From JAVBUP01 sp031555175 (GTDB lineage Bacteria > Bacillota_I > Bacilli_A > Erysipelotrichales > Coprobacillaceae), in assembly GCA_031555175.1 (NCBI GenBank), contig JAVBUP010000051.1, forward strand, positions 1 through 22,346: a stretch of DNA of 22,346 nucleotides, read 5' to 3'. How positions within the stretch are numbered: position 1 is the first letter of the stretch; each line of letters starts with the position of its first letter. Under the pieces are notes generated by a model. That model had not been told where the DNA came from, did not search any database, and saw nothing but the letters and a program-made list of their open reading frames with translations. A program made the position numbers and the translations under genes. Shown in pieces: positions 7,019 through 14,864 of the stretch.

Positions 7019-8263
7019 TTATCTGATTGCATCAATAAATGATTGTAAAGTCATATCCTTAGATATTCTTACTCTTGGTAGTGCGTATTTATTCATTCCA
7101 GGCTTTACTTTACCATTTTGAGAAGTAAAAGCTAGTTTAAATCCAGAATCTTTTAACATATTAATAGAATGATCATTATAATTACCAAATGGATGGCAAT
7201 ATATTGTAGCTCCACCAGTTTCATCTTGTGCCTTCCTCAAATCTTCCATTCCAGTTTCATAATCAACACAAGTCATGATACCACCAGTTTGACATCTAGT
7301 ACCATCAAACATATCTTGTCTATGCATATCATATGAATGCGATTCAAAAGATAAATTATCTGAGATATATGGTTTAATATAATTATAATCCGTAATGGAT
7401 GAAATAACAAAGGCAGTTGCCTCGATATTATATTTCTCTAATATTGGTACAGCCAGTTTAAAGAAACTTGATGATCCATCATCAAATGTCAAAATGATAC
7501 TCTTACTTGGCAAAGTCAAGTTCCCATCAACAAAGGCTTCTAACTCTGCAAAACTTGGAAAATAGTAATCTTCATCAACTAAGTATTTCATTTGTTGTTC
7601 AAAAATAGATATTTCAACGAAATTATTATCATAACCAACTTCATTTTTATTTTTATCATAGAAGAAATGGTACATTAATACTGGTATTCCATACTTAATA
7701 GGATCACTTGGCTTATCAACAACATTAACAACTCTTCTCACTGTCATCGAGTTATTTGATGAATCAGAAACTTTATACTCTAAAAAGTATTTACCTTTCT
7801 TTAGAGTGTTGACTTCGCCAGACACTATTACTTTTTCACTAATATCACCATCGTAATTATCTATTGCTTTAAAACCCATTTCTTGATAATCATGATTTAA
7901 GTATATCGATATGTCATTTCCCCCAATCAATTTGATTTCAGGTTTCTTGTTATCTATCACTTCTATCTTGCGAGTTATTTTTTTATTGTTATAACCATCT
8001 TTATTTCTAATAATATATTTCACTGCATATTTGCCTAGTTTATTTATATCTAAATCACTTTCTACTTCTATGTATTGACTAATGTCTTCATCCCCTATAA
8101 AAGCAGTAAAGCCATACTCAACATACTCACTTCCAACCTCAAGTTTGACTACTTCTTTACCTAGTAGTTTTAGTGTGGCAGGAGTTTTTTGCTTTAAAAC
8201 TATCATAATGCAAACAAAAACTGAAAAAATTCCTATAAATATTAATGATATTTTCTTATTCAT
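7019..8263 (-). CDS. Membrane-anchored protein with two Ig-like domains and a polysaccharide deacetylase (NodB) domain
   Basis: 414 aa from the ATG at 8263, preceded by GAAGGTGAT (8267-8275); the longer frame from 8293 lacks an SD. One N-terminal membrane segment (about 3-22). Two tandem DUF5011-like surface Ig domains follow (about 28-105 and 107-185), each with 'VGSEYVEYGFTA' / 'LNHDYQEMGFKAIDNYDGDIS' openings and '.GkY.v.Y.v.d...n' closings. The NodB domain (about 190-414) has 'VLMYHFF', motif 1 'LTFDDG', metal histidines in 'SHSYDMH', motif 3 'YCHPFGNYN' and 'LPRVRI'. It should remove acetyl groups from cell-wall glycans (peptidoglycan GlcNAc/MurNAc or a wall polymer) outside the membrane. 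Own promoter and terminator. Confidence 0.92.
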   Translation of the reverse strand: MNKKISLIFIGIFSVFVCIMIVLKQKTPATLKLLGKEVVKLEVGSEYVEYGFTAFIGDEDISQYIEVESDLDINKLGKYAVKYIIRNKDGYNNKKITRKIEVIDNKKPEIKLIGGNDISIYLNHDYQEMGFKAIDNYDGDISEKVIVSGEVNTLKKGKYFLEYKVSDSSNNSMTVRRVVNVVDKPSDPIKYGIPVLMYHFFYDKNKNEVGYDNNFVEISIFEQQMKYLVDEDYYFPSFAELEAFVDGNLTLPSKSIILTFDDGSSSFFKLAVPILEKYNIEATAFVISSITDYNYIKPYISDNLSFESHSYDMHRQDMFDGTRCQTGGIMTCVDYETGMEDLRKAQDETGGATIYCHPFGNYNDHSINMLKDSGFKLAFTSQNGKVKPGMNKYALPRVRISKDMTLQSFIDAIR

Positions 8264-8283
8264 GCCATCACCTTCTTTACCAA

Positions 8284-8312
8284 ATGATAGCATATTATCC
8301 GACGATCCTCAA
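8284..8312 (-). promoter_or_regulatory. Promoter of the deacetylase gene
   Basis: Minus-strand -35 TTGAGG (8307-8312), 17-bp spacer, -10 TATCAT (8284-8289) with an extended TGC before it. About 10 nt upstream of the SD. Confidence 0.65.
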
Positions 8313-8369
8313 CACTTTGGTAGCAATTATGACTAAATTGTTATTTTTCAATTATTTTTACGATTATTG

Positions 8370-8399
8370 TTGACAATATAATATTATATGGCATATAAT
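8370..8399 (+). promoter_or_regulatory. Strong SigA-type promoter of the PadR operon
   Basis: TTGACA (8370-8375), 18-bp spacer, TATAAT (8394-8399). Both hexamers are perfect. SD AGGAG at 8419-8423 and ATG at 8431. Confidence 0.85.
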
Positions 8400-8401
8400 A
8401 T
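8381..8401. promoter_or_regulatory. Perfect 21-bp palindrome over the -10: likely PadR operator
   Basis: Two 10-base arms, ATATTATATG and CATATAATAT, around a central G. The palindrome spans most of the spacer and covers the -10. Outer ACAA (8373-8376) and TTGT (8404-8407) extend the dyad imperfectly. PadR-family repressors commonly bind such AT-rich dyads in their own promoters, so autorepression by the downstream PadR is the simplest reading. Confidence 0.65.
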
Positions 8402-8430
8402 CGTTGTGAAAATAGTATAGGAGTGATTAC

Positions 8431-8751
8431 ATGAATTTTCAACTAGGAGCATCACTATTAGATGCATGTGTCTTAGCCGTACTGAATAGAGAAGATACTT
8501 ATGGGTATGTCTTAACTCAGAACGTGCAAAAAGTTATTGAAGTCTCAGAGTCGACTTTGTACCCAGTATTAAGAAGACTTCTGAAAGAAGAGTTGTTAAT
8601 TGCTTACGATCAACAATTTCAGGGTAGAAATCGTAAGTATTACCAGATTACTGAATCTGGTAGAGAAAAGCTTGGTAGATATCAAGAGGGATGGATTGAA
8701 TATCAAAGCAAAGTAAATTTAATCTTATTAGGGGGACAAAAGGATGAATAG
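8431..8751 (+). CDS. PadR-family transcriptional regulator (short, subfamily 2 type)
   Basis: 106 aa winged-helix protein. 'LDACVLAVLNREDTYGYVLTQNVQKVIEVSESTLYPVLRRLLKEELLIAY' is the PadR HTH ('YGY.l...l......s.gtlYp.L.rLe..gll'), and 'GRNRKYYQITESGREKL' is the beta-wing. The short C-terminal helix is the dimer arm of the small (about 105-110 aa) PadR class. It probably represses its own operon and is released by a ligand or membrane-stress signal. It overlaps the next gene by 8 nt (translational coupling), the usual arrangement PadR - HAAS - toastrack. Confidence 0.93.
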   Translation: MNFQLGASLLDACVLAVLNREDTYGYVLTQNVQKVIEVSESTLYPVLRRLLKEELLIAYDQQFQGRNRKYYQITESGREKLGRYQEGWIEYQSKVNLILLGGQKDE

Positions 8752-9337
8752 GGAACAGTTTTTAAGGGAACTTAAATACAAAATTAGAAATTTGCCACAA
8801 GAAGAAATCGATAACGCATTGTCTTATTACAATGAATACTTTGATGATGCCGGGGCAGAAAATGAAAGTAAGGCAATTACTGAATTAGGATCACCTAGTC
8901 GTATTGCTGACGAATTAATTAGTGAGTTTGCAACGGTAAATGTTACGCAAAAACCAAACAATGTAAAAAACAGATTATCAGTATTCTGGATTGCTGTGGC
9001 AGCAGTTTGTGCTTCTCCAATCTTAGTACCTCTATCATTTGCTTTCATTATGGTAGTATTTGCATTAGGATTTGCTGGATTTATGGTTATTTTTGCTTTT
9101 GGACTTGCAGCATTTATGATTGCTGTAGCAGGAATATTAATGTTCGCCGTCTCATTAGTGACATTATTTACGCATTTTCCAACTGGTTTAATGCTACTTG
9201 GATTAGCGTTAATAACTACTGGAATCGGAACAATTTTATGCGTCTTTATTAGTGCAGCAACTAAAGCCACTATTTCAGGACTTACAAAATTAATGTCAAG
9301 ATTCTTATCAAGGAGGGCAAGTCATGAAGCGTACTAG
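8744..9337 (+). CDS. HAAS-domain (DUF1700) membrane protein
   Basis: 197 aa. Residues 1-62 'MNREQFLRELKYKIRNLPQEEIDNALSYYNEYFDDA' and 'ESKAITELGSPSRIADELISEF' form the helical HAAS/DUF1700 domain. The rest is very hydrophobic, with about four membrane segments between 75 and 185 rich in Gly/Ala/Phe. Start ATG within the end of padR, with SD GGGGG upstream. Family members occur almost always next to PadR regulators and toastrack proteins and are thought to sense or modulate membrane state; a biochemical function is not established. It overlaps the next gene by 14 nt. Confidence 0.9.
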   Translation: MNREQFLRELKYKIRNLPQEEIDNALSYYNEYFDDAGAENESKAITELGSPSRIADELISEFATVNVTQKPNNVKNRLSVFWIAVAAVCASPILVPLSFAFIMVVFALGFAGFMVIFAFGLAAFMIAVAGILMFAVSLVTLFTHFPTGLMLLGLALITTGIGTILCVFISAATKATISGLTKLMSRFLSRRASHEAY

Positions 9338-10202
9338 TAAAATGTTTATAAAAGTTGGATTAATATCAATCGCAGTCGGGATTTTAGTTACTGTTGTTGG
9401 TATTGCTAGTGGAGCTAAATCACGTGTATATTTTGATTATGATGGAATTCATATTTCAGATGGATATGATGATGAATCAGTTGTAGTAAGAGAAATGCAT
9501 GATATGGATACTATTAATAGAATCTATATCGATGTTGAATTTGGTAATATTCAAATTATTGAAGGAAACAGTTTTGGATATGAAATTAATAGCAGTGACA
9601 CATATTTATCAACTTCATTCACAAATGGAACTTTAGAAATTATTAATAAAGAAAAAATGTCAATGCGAGTATTCAATTTTGATTTTAGTTGGATTCACAA
9701 TTTGACTTCAGCAAGAGACAATCGATATACTTATATAGTATATATACCTGTTGGCCACACAGTAGAAATTATTGATGTTAACGCAGCGATGGGAGATATT
9801 ACTATTGATAGTATCACAGCCTCTAAAGTTGATTTAGATGCTAATCTTGGTGATATTGATGTTTATAAGAGTAATATTACTGACTTAAATATTGATGTTG
9901 ATTTAGGTACTACTAATATAAATAATACTATTGCTGGTACTACTAATGTAGCAGTTAATCTTGGTGATATTAAAGCATACGGTACTTTCAATGCTGCCAC
10001 TTCATTCAAAGTTGATTTGGGTGATATTAAATTTGAAACATCATTGCCAAGAAATCATTATAATTTGAAATCAGATATCGATCTTGGTTCAATTAAGATC
10101 AATGATGAAAAGAACAATGGTGGTTATGATAACAACTCTAGCGGCGTATTACTAGATATTCAAATTAATGTTGGTGATGGTAAATTATATTTTAATAAAT
10201 AA
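9324..10202 (+). CDS. Toastrack (DUF4097) beta-repeat protein, membrane-anchored
   Basis: 292 aa. SD AAGGAGGG lies inside the upstream gene. One N-terminal membrane segment (about 9-29), no lipobox, and the remainder predicted outside the membrane. The C-terminal 140 residues are stacked beta repeats with a recurring 'D-L-G-D/S/T-I' core: MGDITI, LGDIDV, LGTTNI, LGDIKA, LGDIKF, LGSIKI, VGDGKL. This is the DUF4097/toastrack fold found in LiaX-like and other envelope-stress operons. The repeats suggest a binding scaffold, but no ligand can be named. Last gene of the padR operon, followed by a terminator. Confidence 0.9.
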   Translation: MKRTSKMFIKVGLISIAVGILVTVVGIASGAKSRVYFDYDGIHISDGYDDESVVVREMHDMDTINRIYIDVEFGNIQIIEGNSFGYEINSSDTYLSTSFTNGTLEIINKEKMSMRVFNFDFSWIHNLTSARDNRYTYIVYIPVGHTVEIIDVNAAMGDITIDSITASKVDLDANLGDIDVYKSNITDLNIDVDLGTTNINNTIAGTTNVAVNLGDIKAYGTFNAATSFKVDLGDIKFETSLPRNHYNLKSDIDLGSIKINDEKNNGGYDNNSSGVLLDIQINVGDGKLYFNK

Positions 10203-10204
10203 TT

Positions 10205-10225
10205 AAAGGGCACTGCCCTTTTTAT
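10205..10225 (+). terminator. Terminator of the padR operon
   Basis: AAAGGGC (10205-10211), ACT loop, GCCCTTT (10215-10221), then T-rich sequence. Starts 2 nt after the stop codon. Confidence 0.92.
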
Positions 10226-10241
10226 TATAATCTTAATACTT

Positions 10242-10276
10242 AAACAGCTTAACTAATGATTAGTTAAGCTGTTTTT
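10242..10276. terminator. Perfect 15-bp hairpin between convergent padR operon and phoR
   Basis: AAACAGCTTAACTAA (10242-10256), TGA loop, TTAGTTAAGCTGTTT (10260-10274), followed by TT on the plus strand and TTTAAG on the minus strand. It is the only hairpin just past the phoR stop (10278), so it probably ends the pst-pho operon and backs up the padR terminator. Confidence 0.8.
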
Positions 10277-10277
10277 A

Positions 10278-11933
10278 CTATTTGTTTATAGGTAGTGTCA
10301 CAGTGATTGAAGTTCCTTTATTCTCAATGCTATCTACTTTAATTCTACCGCCATGATCGTTAACAATATGCTTTACAATAGATAATCCTAATCCAGTTCC
10401 ACCAGTTTTTTTGGAACGAGATCTGTCAACACGATAAAATCTTTCAAAGATACGATCAAAGTCTTCACTTGGAATACCAATTCCATTATCAATTACTTTA
10501 CATATAGCCTCATCATTTTGATTATTAATCTCTATTACTACTTTACCATCTTCTTGGTTATACTTAATGGCATTATCTACTAAGTTATATAGTAATTCAT
10601 ACATCATCTGACGATTTGCATTAATATTCACATCTACCCCATTCAACTCTAAAGTAATACTATTTCGATGAGCTTTAATACTTAAATCATTAAGAACATC
10701 ATTAGCAATTACTTTTAAGTTAACATCTTCCATTTTACGATTTTCACTAGTTTCATCTAACTCAGAGATTCTAATAATATCTTCTACTAAAGTTAATAAG
10801 CGACCAGATTCATTTTTGATTTTCCCAGCAAATACTGAAATATCTTCATCCTTAACTAATCCACTCTCCAATAACTCAGCGTAGCCAGAGATAGAAGTTA
10901 ATGGTGTTTTTAGCTCATGGGATACATTTGTTGAGAACTCTCGGCGCAGTTTCTCACGCTTAGCCTTTTCAGTAATATCAACATATAGAATCAATACGCC
11001 ATTATCAATTAGTGGACTAAAGTAAATATTAAATATTTTCTTGCCCAACTCTAATACTAACTCCTGATTATTACCTTCTAAGGCTAATTCAATGCGATCA
11101 AGAGTTTCAACATTTCTTGTCAGTTCCACAACATTTTTACCAATTACTGCTTTTGTTTTGCCCAGTAATTTTAAGATACTCTTATTTGCTGAAAGAATTA
11201 CACCATTGCGATCAACAGTAATCAATCCTTCTTTCATATTATCATTAATCGCCTTAATTGTCGTAGAGCTATTTTTTATCTCTACTAATTGATCATTAAT
11301 GAGTTGTTTTTGATGGGTTATTTGTCCTATAAAACCGCTTAACTCCTCATATGGAATCTCCCCATTATCAAAGTCAAAATCATTCAATGGATCAATAATA
11401 TTCTTCGTTAGTCTCTTAGCTGCTAGGTGGCAAGTAAAGAAGATAGCTATTGCCATAATACATATAAAAGGTAATGTGCGATAAAATACACCATAGATAT
11501 TACTAGTTGTCTTAGAAACGCGGATAGCCACATCATCATTAACTGTTAGTGCATAATAATATGTCTCTTTAGCTAACGTAGTTGAATATCGTTTACTTTC
11601 CCCAATACCAGTTTCAAATACTTCAATAATCTCTTCTCTTCCTAAATGACTATCCAAGTCATCAGTATTAACATTGTTATCATATAATACTTTTCCTGAA
11701 TTGGAAATGAGCGTTATTCTAACTTCATTAACAGGAAGATTTAATTCCTTTATAGCAAGAACTGGATCTTCACTCTTAGATAAAAATCTTTCAATATAAG
11801 AACATTTATTTCTTATCTCATTTGTTACTTGTTTTGATAACTCATTTGAAAAATACAATGATGAAGCTAATGCGAAAATAATTACCGCAGCAAACGATAA
11901 TGATAACATATTATTGTATATTTTCTTACGCAT
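10278..11933 (-). CDS. phoR: Phosphate-regulon sensor histidine kinase PhoR
   Basis: 551 aa. TM1 about 9-29, extracytoplasmic sensor about 30-148 (PhoR/WalK-like, with 'VRITLISNSGKVLYDN' Cache/PDC-type strands), TM2 about 150-170, PAS about 222-325 ('MKEGLITVDRNGVILSANKSILKLLG'). HisKA H339 in 'FSTNVSHELKTPLTS'; ATPase N-box 'NLVDNAIKYN' (450-459), G1 'DNGIGI' (482-487), F-box 'FERFYRVD', G2 'GTGLGLS' (512-518). The HAMP linker is short or degenerate (about 172-200). It autophosphorylates and phosphorylates PhoB under phosphate limitation, with PhoU/PstSCAB holding it off when phosphate is plentiful. Starts 2 nt after the phoB stop. PhoR is assigned from context and layout; the family alone could also be WalK. 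Confidence 0.92.
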   Translation of the reverse strand: MRKKIYNNMLSLSFAAVIIFALASSLYFSNELSKQVTNEIRNKCSYIERFLSKSEDPVLAIKELNLPVNEVRITLISNSGKVLYDNNVNTDDLDSHLGREEIIEVFETGIGESKRYSTTLAKETYYYALTVNDDVAIRVSKTTSNIYGVFYRTLPFICIMAIAIFFTCHLAAKRLTKNIIDPLNDFDFDNGEIPYEELSGFIGQITHQKQLINDQLVEIKNSSTTIKAINDNMKEGLITVDRNGVILSANKSILKLLGKTKAVIGKNVVELTRNVETLDRIELALEGNNQELVLELGKKIFNIYFSPLIDNGVLILYVDITEKAKREKLRREFSTNVSHELKTPLTSISGYAELLESGLVKDEDISVFAGKIKNESGRLLTLVEDIIRISELDETSENRKMEDVNLKVIANDVLNDLSIKAHRNSITLELNGVDVNINANRQMMYELLYNLVDNAIKYNQEDGKVVIEINNQNDEAICKVIDNGIGIPSEDFDRIFERFYRVDRSRSKKTGGTGLGLSIVKHIVNDHGGRIKVDSIENKGTSITVTLPINK

Positions 11934-11935
11934 TA

Positions 11936-12613
11936 TTACTCACCAACCTTATATCCAACTCCACGAATAGTGTGAATAATTTCTCCATATTCTTTTAACT
12001 TCTGGCGTAAAGTCTTAATATGCATGTCAACAGTTCTAGTTTCTCCCATGAAATCTGTATCCCATACTCTAGACATTATCACATCACGATTCATGACAAT
12101 TCCTTTATTTTCTAATAATAAGTGCAGTAACTCAAACTCTTTATATGTTAACACTACTGGCTCACCATCTATTGACACGGTATGTTTTTTTGTATTAATA
12201 ATTAACCCTTTATAGCTTAATTCTTCCGTGATAACATCTTTATTTCCAGTTCTTCTTAATACTGCTTTAACCCTAGAAATAAGCTCTAACACTGAAAAAG
12301 GCTTAGTCATATAATCGTCGGCTCCTGAATCTAACCCCTTAACGCGATCATATTCAGTATTCTTAGCAGTTAGCATTATTACTGGCAAGGAACTAGTTAT
12401 GACATTATCCTTAAGCCTCTTAAGTATTGATATCCCATCTTCCTCTGGTAACATGATATCCAAAATAATTAAACTAGGTATCTCTTGTCGCAAAGTTTCC
12501 CAAAACATACTCGGTGTTTCAAAAGCATCTGCCAACATACCATTTGATTCTAATGCATAACTTACTAAGTCACGAATGTTATCATCATCTTCTACTATAT
12601 AGATCTTTGCCAT
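11936..12613 (-). CDS. phoB: OmpR-family response regulator PhoB/PhoP
   Basis: 225 aa. Receiver domain: acidic pocket E8/D9/D10 in 'IVEDDD', phosphoacceptor D52 in 'IILDIMLPEEDG', T82, K104 in 'YMTKPF'. The C-terminal winged helix (about 130-222) reads 'LTYKEFELLHLLLENKGIVMNRDVIMSRVWDTDFMGETRTVDMHIKTLRQKL' and ends 'IHTIRGVGYKV', the OmpR/PhoB output domain. SD GGGGG about 9 nt before the ATG. Lies 12 nt after phoU and 2 nt before phoR. It probably binds the TTTACA-type repeats upstream of pstS, activating the whole operon including its own gene. In Bacillus this protein is called PhoP. Confidence 0.93.
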   Translation of the reverse strand: MAKIYIVEDDDNIRDLVSYALESNGMLADAFETPSMFWETLRQEIPSLIILDIMLPEEDGISILKRLKDNVITSSLPVIMLTAKNTEYDRVKGLDSGADDYMTKPFSVLELISRVKAVLRRTGNKDVITEELSYKGLIINTKKHTVSIDGEPVVLTYKEFELLHLLLENKGIVMNRDVIMSRVWDTDFMGETRTVDMHIKTLRQKLKEYGEIIHTIRGVGYKVGE

Positions 12614-12625
12614 AATAATTCCCCC

Positions 12626-13285
12626 TTACAAACTACTTTTTACTTTTCGATGCTTTCCTTCAATTGAAAAAATTACCCACTCAGCAATGTTAACAGCATG
12701 GTCACCAATGCGTTCTAAATATTTAGCGATCATTAATAGATTCATCGCATACTCACCATCTCCGCTATTTTCACGAATTCTCTTAATCAAATCACTTCTT
12801 ACTAAATCAAATTGTTGATCTACGACATCATCATACATAATAACATCTTCCGCCAACCTAACATCTTTTCTAACATAGGCATCAATTGCTTGGCCAACCA
12901 TTTTGATAGTCTTTTGAGCCATTTGTGGGATATGTTCTAATTCTAGCATCTCTCCCTTTTCTACTAACAATATTGTGATTTCTGAAATATCAGCAGCATG
13001 ATCACCAATACGCTCCATATCAGTAACCATTTTCAAGGCTGTCGATATTTGTCGTAAGTCTCTAGCAATTGGTTGTTGTTGCAGAATTAACTTAAGACAT
13101 TGACTTTCAATATCTTTTTCCATTTGATTAATTCTTTTATCACCATCAACGGTTTCCTGTGCCAACTTTTTATTCTGCGAAACAAGTGCTTTTATCGCTT
13201 TATCAATAGCAGTTTCTACATAGGCACTCATCGTAATTAAGTTATTATTTAATTCAACTAATTGTTCATCAAATCTTGTTCTCAT
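12626..13285 (-). CDS. phoU: Phosphate transport regulator PhoU
   Basis: 219 aa from the ATG at 13285; the longer in-frame start overlaps pstB and would add non-conserved residues. Two three-helix PhoU bundles: 'MRTRFDEQLVELNNNLITMSAYVETAIDKAIKAL' and then the metal-site motif 'MVTDMERIGDHAADIS', repeated in the second half as 'IAKYLERIGDHAVNIAEW'. Both E/D-R-I-G-D-H-A-x-N/D-I motifs are intact. PhoU links PstSCAB activity to PhoR inhibition and limits phosphate uptake. The start is 4 nt after the pstB stop (TAA-ATAT-ATG) with AGGAAGG inside pstB, indicating coupled translation. Confidence 0.96.
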   Translation of the reverse strand: MRTRFDEQLVELNNNLITMSAYVETAIDKAIKALVSQNKKLAQETVDGDKRINQMEKDIESQCLKLILQQQPIARDLRQISTALKMVTDMERIGDHAADISEITILLVEKGEMLELEHIPQMAQKTIKMVGQAIDAYVRKDVRLAEDVIMYDDVVDQQFDLVRSDLIKRIRENSGDGEYAMNLLMIAKYLERIGDHAVNIAEWVIFSIEGKHRKVKSSL

Positions 13286-13289
13286 ATAT

Positions 13290-14039
13290 TTACCCAAACC
13301 TTCCTGTAATATAATCTTCAGTTCGTTTATCACGTGGTTCACTAAATAATTTCTCTGTTTCATCAAACTCTACTACTTCTCCTAATAAGAAGAAAGCAGT
13401 CTTATCACTGATACGAGTTGCTTGTTGCATATTATGCGTTACTATAATTATACTATATTTTTCCTTTAAATCTAGGATAAGCTCTTCAATTTTTCCAGTT
13501 GAAATGGGATCTAGTGCACTTGTTGGCTCATCCATTAGTAATATTTCAGGCTCAACAGCTAATGCTCTAGCAATACAAAGACGTTGTTGTTGACCACCAG
13601 ACAGTGATAATGCTGAGTCTTTTAATCGATCTTTTACTTCATCCCAAATAGCAGCACTCTTCAAAGATTTCTCTACAATCTCATCTAGTTGACGTCTCGA
13701 TTTTACACCATGAGTCCTTGGACCAAAGGCAATATTATCATATATACTCATTGGAAAAGGATTCGGTTTTTGAAAAACCATCCCGACTCTTTTTCTTAAT
13801 TGTACTACATCAATATCTTTATAGATATTTTCACCATCTAATAATAACTCTCCAGTAATCTTGCATCCTTCTACTAAATCATTCATGCGATTTAAACTTT
13901 TTAATAACGTACTTTTACCACATCCAGATGGACCTATAAAAGCAGTCACTTCATTTTTAGCAATTTCCATATTAATATTTTTTAAAGCTTGAAAATCACC
14001 ATAATACAAATCCATATTTTTAATTTCTATTTGTTTCAC
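13290..14039 (-). CDS. pstB: Phosphate ABC transporter ATP-binding protein PstB
   Basis: 249 aa, standard length, GTG start with GGGAGGAG just upstream. Walker A GPSGCGKST (36-44), Q-loop 'VFQKPNPFPMSIYDNIAFG' typical of PstB, ABC signature LSGGQ (146-150) in 'LSGGQQQRLCIARALA', Walker B ILLMDEP (166-172), D-loop SALD, switch H202. It hydrolyses ATP to drive phosphate import through PstC/PstA at the inner face of the membrane. Lies 3 nt after pstA and 4 nt before phoU. Confidence 0.98.
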   Translation of the reverse strand: MKQIEIKNMDLYYGDFQALKNINMEIAKNEVTAFIGPSGCGKSTLLKSLNRMNDLVEGCKITGELLLDGENIYKDIDVVQLRKRVGMVFQKPNPFPMSIYDNIAFGPRTHGVKSRRQLDEIVEKSLKSAAIWDEVKDRLKDSALSLSGGQQQRLCIARALAVEPEILLMDEPTSALDPISTGKIEELILDLKEKYSIIIVTHNMQQATRISDKTAFFLLGEVVEFDETEKLFSEPRDKRTEDYITGRFG

Positions 14040-14042
14040 TGT

Positions 14043-14864
14043 TTAACTCCTCCCTAATCTCTTAGCCATACGAGCCGCTAAAGCGTTTATCCCAATTACA
14101 AGAATCAATAATACTAATGCCGTAGCGTAAGCTTCATTGCGATATAATCCTTCTCCTGATAATGAATACATATGAATTGATAACGTTCTAGCCGAATCAG
14201 TTAAGCTAGTCGGTATTTGTGACATTGTTCCAGCTGTAAAAATCAAAGCCGCCGTCTCACCAACGATTCTTCCAACCGCTAGAATTACCCCAGCTAGTAT
14301 TCCTGGTACTGCACTTGGTAAAACTATCTTAAATACTGTACGTAATCTACCAGCTCCAAGTCCAAAAGAGCCTTCACGGAAACTGTCTGGAACTGACTTC
14401 AATGCTTCTTCAGTAGTTCTCATAATCAATGGCAAAATCATTATCGATAACGTTAATGATCCAGCGATAACAGAATACCCTAAACCTAAGTAGACATTGA
14501 AGAACAAATATCCAAATAATCCATAAACAATAGATGGTATTCCAGATAGAGTTTCTGCTGTTATACGAACAAGTCCAACTATTCTATTGCCCTTATTAGC
14601 ATATTCCACTAAATATATCGCTGTAAATATCCCTAATGGGACTGCTATTAATAAAGATAATAATGTCATTAAGACTGTTGTGACAATCGGTGGTATTACC
14701 GATGTTTTCATATTATCTAAAGTAAATAGCTCTAAGTTAAGATTAGGTACACCCATAATAATAATATATCCTAATAAAAATACTAATATTGATGCTGCTA
14801 ATAAAGCAGATCCATAAGTAATAACTGATAGAAAAATATCTGATGCTTTTCTATTCTTTTTCAT
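14043..14864 (-). CDS. pstA: Phosphate ABC transporter permease PstA
   Basis: 273 aa with six membrane helices. The EAA loop coupling to PstB is 'SFREGSFGLGAGRLRTVFKIVLPSAVPGILAGVILAVGRIVGETAAL'. Other family markers: 'AIYLVEYANKG', 'ETLSGIPSIVYGLFG'. Its ATG overlaps the TAA of pstC (TAATG), with SD GGAGGG inside the end of pstC, so translation is coupled. Forms the channel with PstC. Confidence 0.97.
   Translation of the reverse strand: MKKNRKASDIFLSVITYGSALLAASILVFLLGYIIIMGVPNLNLELFTLDNMKTSVIPPIVTTVLMTLLSLLIAVPLGIFTAIYLVEYANKGNRIVGLVRITAETLSGIPSIVYGLFGYLFFNVYLGLGYSVIAGSLTLSIMILPLIMRTTEEALKSVPDSFREGSFGLGAGRLRTVFKIVLPSAVPGILAGVILAVGRIVGETAALIFTAGTMSQIPTSLTDSARTLSIHMYSLSGEGLYRNEAYATALVLLILVIGINALAARMAKRLGRS

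Noticed and set aside
8381..8401. The AT-rich palindrome as a transcription terminator
   Set aside because: No T-run and no GC in the stem; it lies between a consensus -35 and covers the -10, so an operator is the better reading.
8827..9270. 147-aa open frame on the minus strand opposite the HAAS gene
   Set aside because: Low-complexity shadow (Asn/Ala/Pro-rich) of the Gly/Ala/Phe membrane segments; no start signal.
9781..10190. Repeated 'cttggtgatatt'-like DNA in the toastrack gene as a CRISPR or tandem DNA repeat
   Set aside because: Spacing is irregular and follows the LGDI protein repeat; spacers are coding and there are no dyad repeats of uniform length.
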